Assembly (NCBI GenBank): GCA_002499445.1
Contig: DALS01000015.1
Location: 1-38,213, forward strand
Length of the DNA stretch: 38,213 nt
From: Methanosarcina sp. UBA293
GTDB taxonomy: Archaea; Halobacteriota; Methanosarcinia; Methanosarcinales; Methanosarcinaceae
Reading direction: 5' to 3'
A program made the translations under genes and the position numbers. Shown piece by piece: positions 33,636-38,213 of this stretch (positions within the stretch are counted from its first letter, which is position 1; each line of letters opens with the position of its first letter). The notes under the pieces are model-generated. The model had not been told where the DNA came from. It worked only from the letters and a program-made list of their open reading frames with translations, and did no database searches.

Positions 33636-34956
33636 TCATCTTACCCCACCGAGTGTCATTATAAGTGGTATCAGGATTCATATTTTTAAAGAATTTATCG
33701 ATCTCTTGCCTCTCCACTTTCCTGATTTTTGCGAGATGGTCTGCCTTTGTTAGAGTAAGGGGGAAGCCATGCAAAGAAAGGTCAAAAAGCACTTTTTTAG
33801 TAATTTGCATGCGGAGGAAATCGTCTTTAACAAGCCCATATGGGGCTTCGACTTTGAAGACCACATCTTTAGAGGGCGCATAAAGCATGAAAAAACAAAG
33901 GGCATAATCTTCAGGTGGAAAAGTGTGCCTGAGTTCCTGCTGGAGAGAATCTGCGGCTGCAAGGGGCGAGGTTCCATTAAGCAACTTTTCATAAAACCTC
34001 TTGGGCTGCAAGAACCAGTTGGTATAAGTAATGTAAGCATTTCTAGAATCGTTATGCTTGCCGTTCTTGCCATTTTTCGAATTTCTCTCCTCGTGTCCTG
34101 ATGCACTTTCAACTTTCTCAAGAGAAAGAAGGTTCTTGAAAAACTGGGAATCAAGCATCCATGGCAAATCAAAAGCTTCCCCTTTTTTCCGGATACTGTC
34201 CATAATCTGCTTGTCGATTGGATTTTTTACAAACCCGATCATAGGCCTCCGATTTTCCAGGAAATAATCCATAATATCAATGTAATTCTGAAGAATTTTT
34301 CGGGCGTTGGTGTTCTGCCGGACTCTTACTTCCTCGTCGTCCAGCACCATCCAGTACATTAGTTGTTTGGGATAGATCGGCCCGTCCATTATGAGAAAAC
34401 TCTCAGGTTCTATCCTTTCTTTCATGAAAAGAATGTGTTCGGATTCTGCCAGATACATGGCAAAACTGTGCACCATATCAGGAGCTTTTCTTTTTAACTC
34501 ATCAGGCGCGATTGTAACCAGTTTTGCCCTTCCAAATCCTTCATCGAAGGTTTCCCAGTCTGGGGTAGCCTGAATGGTTGCTCTCTGAGAAGAAGAAAAT
34601 GCGGCGCATACGATTGTTCTGAACCTCTGAATATCAATGTCAGTAGGTGTTCCAGCCAGCCCGCAGTGGCAGAAATCTACAAAAAGCCCACTGTCATAAG
34701 TCTTTGGATTGGTACTTCCGCTATCGCAGGCATAAGTAACAGGATACGGGTCCTCACCCTGCGCCATTAGCTCAGTCCTTACAACCCCTCGATAGAGCCT
34801 GTCTATGGCTTTAAGAATGACCTTCCCATCGAGCTTTAACTCCTCGAGCAGAGAGTAGATGTCTGCAGCCGTTTTTACCTCCTCAATCTCAAACGAGCAG
34901 TCAATCTTTTTTGCAAGCTCCGAGATCTTATGCATATGCACGGGCTCAAGGGTCAT
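33625..34956 (-). CDS. nurA: NurA nuclease
   Basis: NurA is a dimeric 5'-3' nuclease that docks on the HerA hexamer and resects DNA ends. Catalytic acids are visible in YACDSGST (Asp78) and LIMDGPIY (Asp191). The length of 443 aa is at the upper end for the family; a Lys/Asn/Ser-rich insert near residue 295 (HEERNSKNGKNGKHNDSRN) adds some. The ATG has no ribosome site but a TATA box lies about 28 nt before it, so a leaderless message for the nurA-herA operon is likely. The 3' end overlaps herA by 11 nt. Confidence 0.9.
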   Translation of the reverse strand: MTLEPVHMHKISELAKKIDCSFEIEEVKTAADIYSLLEELKLDGKVILKAIDRLYRGVVRTELMAQGEDPYPVTYACDSGSTNPKTYDSGLFVDFCHCGLAGTPTDIDIQRFRTIVCAAFSSSQRATIQATPDWETFDEGFGRAKLVTIAPDELKRKAPDMVHSFAMYLAESEHILFMKERIEPESFLIMDGPIYPKQLMYWMVLDDEEVRVRQNTNARKILQNYIDIMDYFLENRRPMIGFVKNPIDKQIMDSIRKKGEAFDLPWMLDSQFFKNLLSLEKVESASGHEERNSKNGKNGKHNDSRNAYITYTNWFLQPKRFYEKLLNGTSPLAAADSLQQELRHTFPPEDYALCFFMLYAPSKDVVFKVEAPYGLVKDDFLRMQITKKVLFDLSLHGFPLTLTKADHLAKIRKVERQEIDKFFKNMNPDTTYNDTRWGKMNEI

Positions 34957-34979
34957 AAAGAAAAGATACTTTGAGGAGT

Positions 34980-34988
34980 TTATATATT
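34980..34988 (-). promoter_or_regulatory. TATA box of the nurA-herA operon
   Basis: AATATATAA on the minus strand, centred about 28 nt upstream of the nurA ATG; predicts transcription starting at or next to the start codon. Confidence 0.5.
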
Positions 34989-35228
34989 TGTTGAGTGAAG
35001 GGGAAAATGCAGATGTTTTACTGGAAAAAGGGGGCTGGAAATAAGGAAATGTAAAGCTGTTTTTTCCATGGAAATCCTCTCAAATGACGAGAAAGAAACT
35101 AGAAAATGAAAATCACACAAGTTAATTACAATTTAGAAGGTTATCTTAGTATGCAGTCCTTCAAGAAAGAGATACTTTTTAGAGATTAGCAACTTTAATT
35201 TTATCCTCACCTTAATCAGGACTTGAAT

Positions 35229-36656
35229 TTAAATTAATAAAGAAATCGCTTTAACAAAAGGCATTAATGGTTTAGCAATGTCTCCTACGTTACTTATTAT
35301 ATTCTTCAAATCGTCTGTGAATACTTTGACATCTTCCATAAATTCATTTCCCTTTTTGTTCGATGTAATAAGCTTGTTGGCTTCATTACGTATATGCTCT
35401 CGTTTTTCATTTGGTAGAGGAATACCGTCAAGCCTACTTAACAGGTCAGCCTTAATACTCTCTTTAATATTTGTTTCCAATTTCTGTAAAATCTCAACGT
35501 TTTGTTTAATTATTGAGTTCACTTCATTAACATTATTAACTGTAAACCCTGATTTGCTCATAGAGTCAATCATTGTTTGAATCTGATTTTTAAGTTCTTG
35601 AATCTGAGTCTTCTGATCTTTATCCTCCTTGCATCTTTTGACATACAATTCAGAGAGTTTAGAAATCTCGTTAATAAAAAACTCTTGATTAGCTAATCCT
35701 TGAGGATGACCTGATTTCAGATAAGCTGCAGCCCCTTTTTTCCATACATCCTTTACTTCAGCATAACGTTGAAGAGCTTCATCCCATCTCTCCTGCTCAC
35801 GTAAAGCTTCGCCCTCTGCCAAGTAGCTATATCCTAGGAAGTTGTAATAATCTCCAACAGAAAAATGCATAATAGCTTCAGAAATCATGGTTCCTTTCAT
35901 TTTCTGAATGTTTTGTTGATAAAGGTCAGCCAGTACAGAAAACTGTTTAGCTGCTTCTGAGTAATTACCATGTGAAAGTTGGTCTCTGGCGTCAGCTAAA
36001 CAATACAAAATCTCACAACCGTTTATATCGATCGGAAGGGACTGATGGAGTACTTGATAAAGGAATTGATCCTCAAGATTGTCATCTAGCGGTGGCAATT
36101 CCTCCTCAACCTCGCCGAAGAAGAGTTGTGCATGCTGAAATGACGCCTTAGCTGCATTAAAGTTGCCTAACATCATAGATTCCAGTCCGCTAGATCCTTT
36201 TTCCATTGCTTTTGAATAGTCCGCGTAGAGATTATATATTTTCTTATTATGTTCACTGCCCAAAGTCTCGAACAATTCATGTGCCTGTTTAAAGTAACCA
36301 CAAGCAGTTCCAGGATTTCTGTTTAATTTGTAGTCTTGCCCTTTCAAGAAGTATGAAAAAGCTTCTTCAAATTCAGCATTGGTGCTTACTAGATTTTTAA
36401 GTTGTTGGATAGATTCTTTTAATTCCTGATCTTCACTCCCATTGTTACTCAATAGGTCCAGTATTTCTTGCAGATAAGCTTTCATTTCATAGTTTACAGC
36501 CTCTGCTTCGATGAAAAGTGCTGAAGCATCTAAGAATCGAGCCTGATTAATTAAAACTCTGGCCTGTTCAAGGTAGAAATTTTCTACTTTGAACATCAAA
36601 TCTATATAATATTCTAAATTTCCTTCATCCCTTGCCTTAGTAGCTTCCTCCAACAA
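35229..36656 (-). CDS. Large helical-repeat/coiled-coil protein of unknown function
   Basis: At least 475 aa, no signal peptide. The first 330 residues are helical with TPR-like pairs, such as FLKGQDYKLNRNPGTACGYF, YSEAAKQFSVLADLYQQN and ALREQERWDEALQRYAEVKD. A long coiled coil follows (about 345-400), and a hydrophobic C-terminus. The plan suggests a scaffold that binds other proteins; the partner is unknown. TTG at 36656 has only a weak AGG upstream. Nine codons earlier the same frame has ATA at 36683, six nt behind GGGGG, right after an in-frame TAA, so the true start may be AUA, giving 484 aa. I do not recognise a specific family. Confidence 0.8.
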   Translation of the reverse strand: MLEEATKARDEGNLEYYIDLMFKVENFYLEQARVLINQARFLDASALFIEAEAVNYEMKAYLQEILDLLSNNGSEDQELKESIQQLKNLVSTNAEFEEAFSYFLKGQDYKLNRNPGTACGYFKQAHELFETLGSEHNKKIYNLYADYSKAMEKGSSGLESMMLGNFNAAKASFQHAQLFFGEVEEELPPLDDNLEDQFLYQVLHQSLPIDINGCEILYCLADARDQLSHGNYSEAAKQFSVLADLYQQNIQKMKGTMISEAIMHFSVGDYYNFLGYSYLAEGEALREQERWDEALQRYAEVKDVWKKGAAAYLKSGHPQGLANQEFFINEISKLSELYVKRCKEDKDQKTQIQELKNQIQTMIDSMSKSGFTVNNVNEVNSIIKQNVEILQKLETNIKESIKADLLSRLDGIPLPNEKREHIRNEANKLITSNKKGNEFMEDVKVFTDDLKNIISNVGDIAKPLMPFVKAISLLI

Positions 36657-36680
36657 AGAGCCTATTTCCAGTTCTTGGTT

Positions 36681-36694
36681 TATGATTTACCCCC
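36681..36694 (-). promoter_or_regulatory. Ribosome site before possible AUA start
   Basis: GGGGGTAAATCATA on the minus strand: strongest ribosome site near the gene, with ideal spacing to an ATA codon in frame with the protein at 35229-36656. Confidence 0.4.
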
Positions 36695-36747
36695 TTTATG
36701 TATTTCTCCAAATAAATTGTCACAACCAATAGAGGTTAGGTCCAATG

Positions 36748-36757
36748 ATATATATAA
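36748..36757 (-). promoter_or_regulatory. TATA-like box upstream of the helical-repeat gene
   Basis: TTATATATAT on the minus strand, about 65-75 nt before the ATA/GGGGG site; would give a leader of about 40 nt. Confidence 0.45.
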
Positions 36758-36773
36758 TCACGACTATATTATT

Positions 36774-36795
36774 ATCACCTTCGTGGTGATTTTTA
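36774..36795 (+). terminator. Hairpin with T tract
   Basis: ATCACC, loop TTCGT, GGTGAT, then TTTTTA on the plus strand resembles an intrinsic terminator, but no plus-strand gene precedes it. It could also be a regulator palindrome just upstream of the TATA box of the minus-strand gene. Confidence 0.35.
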
Positions 36796-37352
36796 AACTC
36801 TCAGCCAAGCTTGTAATCCCCTATTATCATTAATAAAAAACTGTAACTTCTCCTGTCAAAAACACAGCCAGAGAGCAGCACTTGTTTTACTAAACGCATC
36901 GTAAGCGCATCGTATATTGTGGTGAATATTCTCTATATAACATGCTTTATTAGACAATTTAAACATGCTCTCTACGAGAGATCTAATAGATCTAAGTCCT
37001 TCCCAATTTCGATCAAAGATTTAAATTTTATAACCACTCTCTTGTAAAGCTTCTTTTCTTCCTTCGTTTTTTTGAATCAAATATGATAAGAGAATAGCTT
37101 AGCATACCGAAAAAAATGTTAAAATTATAATTAAATAATAAGACTACAATTAATCCTTGGAAAAATAATAGAAAATATTTTGAATTTTCGATTACATTCA
37201 AATCTTTCCAAAAATCTGGAGGATTTAGGGAGCCTTTGCTTCCTCAAGGGAACGAAAAAAATATTCAAATGGGATCTACATTTAGAAGTTTTCACAACAA
37301 TACTCGAGAAAAAACGATGTGAAAAATAATTCATTCGCTTAAGTCTAAAGGC
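36796..37352. other. Intergenic, A+T-rich, no gene supported
   Basis: Contains a 67-codon minus-strand open frame without ribosome site and a plus-strand open stretch around 37200-37320 without start; neither resembles a known protein. AGATCTAATAGATCT is a short palindrome near 36979. Confidence 0.45.
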
Positions 37353-37733
37353 TTAATTCTGCCTGCTCGATCTACTTTTTCTTAATTCCTCTCTGATCTC
37401 TACCAGTCTACTGCGAGCAGAATTATATTCGCTTCTTAGAGTTTTAATATCTACTGGTATAGTTTTTATTCTTGCATCTACCAGTTCTCTCATCTGCTCA
37501 TTCTCAATTTCATCTGATAATTTGCAGCTCAAATCTTCTTTAATTTGTCCTACCTCTTCGATGTACTTATCGAACTTATCGACGGAATCTGCCATTTTTA
37601 ATTCTCTAGCTACAGCTTCCAGACTCTCTAATTCGTCTATTAGAGCATCTGCATTCCTATCCAGGTCGTTCATTTTCTGTTCTAGTTTAGTTAATCTGGA
37701 CATTACATCCTGCTTGGCTAATTCAGACAACAC
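37353..37733 (-). CDS. Small coiled-coil protein of unknown function
   Basis: 126 aa, almost entirely heptad-like helix: SRLTKLEQKMNDLDRNADAL, then ESLEAVARELKMADSVDKFD and a C-terminal ARSRLVEIREELRKSR. No signal peptide, Cys or membrane helix. GTG start (followed by TTG) behind GGGGGG with 4-nt spacing, which supports the gene. It precedes the helical-repeat gene on the same strand, but about 670 nt intervene, so cotranscription is doubtful. No family recognised. Confidence 0.72.
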   Translation of the reverse strand: MLSELAKQDVMSRLTKLEQKMNDLDRNADALIDELESLEAVARELKMADSVDKFDKYIEEVGQIKEDLSCKLSDEIENEQMRELVDARIKTIPVDIKTLRSEYNSARSRLVEIREELRKSRSSRQN

Positions 37734-37740
37734 ATTTCCC

Positions 37741-38213
37741 CCCTTAACTGTTGAATATCAAAATCAAAATTAATTCCATAACGCTTTGTCAGCGAAGATA
37801 GCACTCATTTCAGAGAGTAGCTACAGTGGGATGACAATTATAACATTAACAACAAAGGCTTTAAAACCCCTCTTTATCTGTTAACAACGACAGTTTTTAT
37901 ATTCACAAATTCCTGAGCCCGTTGTGAGAAGCTCGGTATCACTCGATCACACACAATTTCGGTTTCTGATGTCTCATATTCTTCCTTAAAACCTCGTTTT
38001 TCTCTGTGAACTTCCAAGCAGACATGAGATTTTCGAATTATTAAATATATAAGTTAAAAAATTAAATCTACATTTTCCATAAATAAAAAATAAATATTAT
38101 AAAAAATAAAACTTATATTTTTTTAAACAGATATACAATAAAAAAGTAATATTTTTTCCCTTATGTAAATTAATAGATTTATATAATATTGGTGCTCCAG
38201 TTATATTTAGTTG
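37741..38213. other. Intergenic to window edge, very A+T-rich
   Basis: No gene seen. The last 170 nt are nearly all A and T with several TATATT-like boxes; they may hold promoters for a gene beyond the edge. Confidence 0.5.

Noticed and set aside
36774..36795. End of a small plus-strand RNA (hairpin plus T tract)
   Set aside because: No plus-strand promoter or conserved RNA was seen before it; kept only as a low-confidence hairpin.
37131..37334. 67-codon minus-strand open frame
   Set aside because: No ribosome site; basic and Phe-rich composition as expected from A+T-rich non-coding DNA.

Overview
The window looks like chromosomal DNA of a methanogenic archaeon, most likely Methanosarcina or a close relative. 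This rests on Sep-tRNA:Cys-tRNA synthase, CofD (coenzyme F420), archaeal Rpo11 and Csl4, diphthamide Dph2, HerA/NurA, two methanogen-type DUF2769 proteins, archaeal TATA/BRE promoters, GGGGG or GGAGG ribosome sites with frequent TTG starts, and long A+T-rich intergenic stretches. The assignment is by recognition; no database search was run.

Layout. (1) 0-3.7 kb, minus strand: Maf nucleotide pyrophosphatase, a KefB/CPA2-type antiporter with RCK domains, and an isoprenylcysteine-methyltransferase-like membrane enzyme. (2) 3.9-13.7 kb is a loose, gene-poor accessory block dominated by envelope proteins: two DUF2769 paralogues, a membrane-anchored rhodanese, two small exported Trp/Asp/Arg/Cys repeat proteins that appear to be a duplicated cassette with related leaders, a ferric-reductase-like heme membrane protein, a voltage-gated-type ion channel with an unusual filter, an exported Met-rich protein studded with N-glycosylation sequons, and a second methyltransferase-like membrane enzyme. 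The channel and the Met-rich gene share a roughly 60-bp upstream element. (3) 13.8-19.6 kb: hotdog thioesterase, tRNA-Gly(CCC), a decayed 5' piece of an ATP-dependent DNA ligase abutting PolX, a repeat-hairpin region, a LysA-family decarboxylase, a small unknown protein and a winged-helix regulator. (4) 19.8-25.1 kb, minus strand, information processing: hpt, dph2 and a METTL5-like methyltransferase are tightly packed, followed by csl4 and rpo11, then SepCysS. (5) 25.4-30.7 kb: an exported FmdE-like protein, a DUF3784 protein, cofD divergent from an HD phosphohydrolase, an LpdD-like protein and UbiX. (6) tRNA-Pro(TGG), then the nurA-herA pair (minus strand), and two coiled-coil/helical-repeat proteins of unknown function at the right end.

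The best new leads are the duplicated exported repeat-protein cassette, the Met-rich sequon-array protein sharing a promoter-like element with the ion channel, the DNA ligase relic upstream of polX, two genes (csl4 and the helical protein at 35.2-36.7 kb) whose best ribosome site sits before an AUA/AUU codon, and the LpdD-like/UbiX pair with a 15-nt repeat in front of ubiX. No transposase, CRISPR array or prophage was found.
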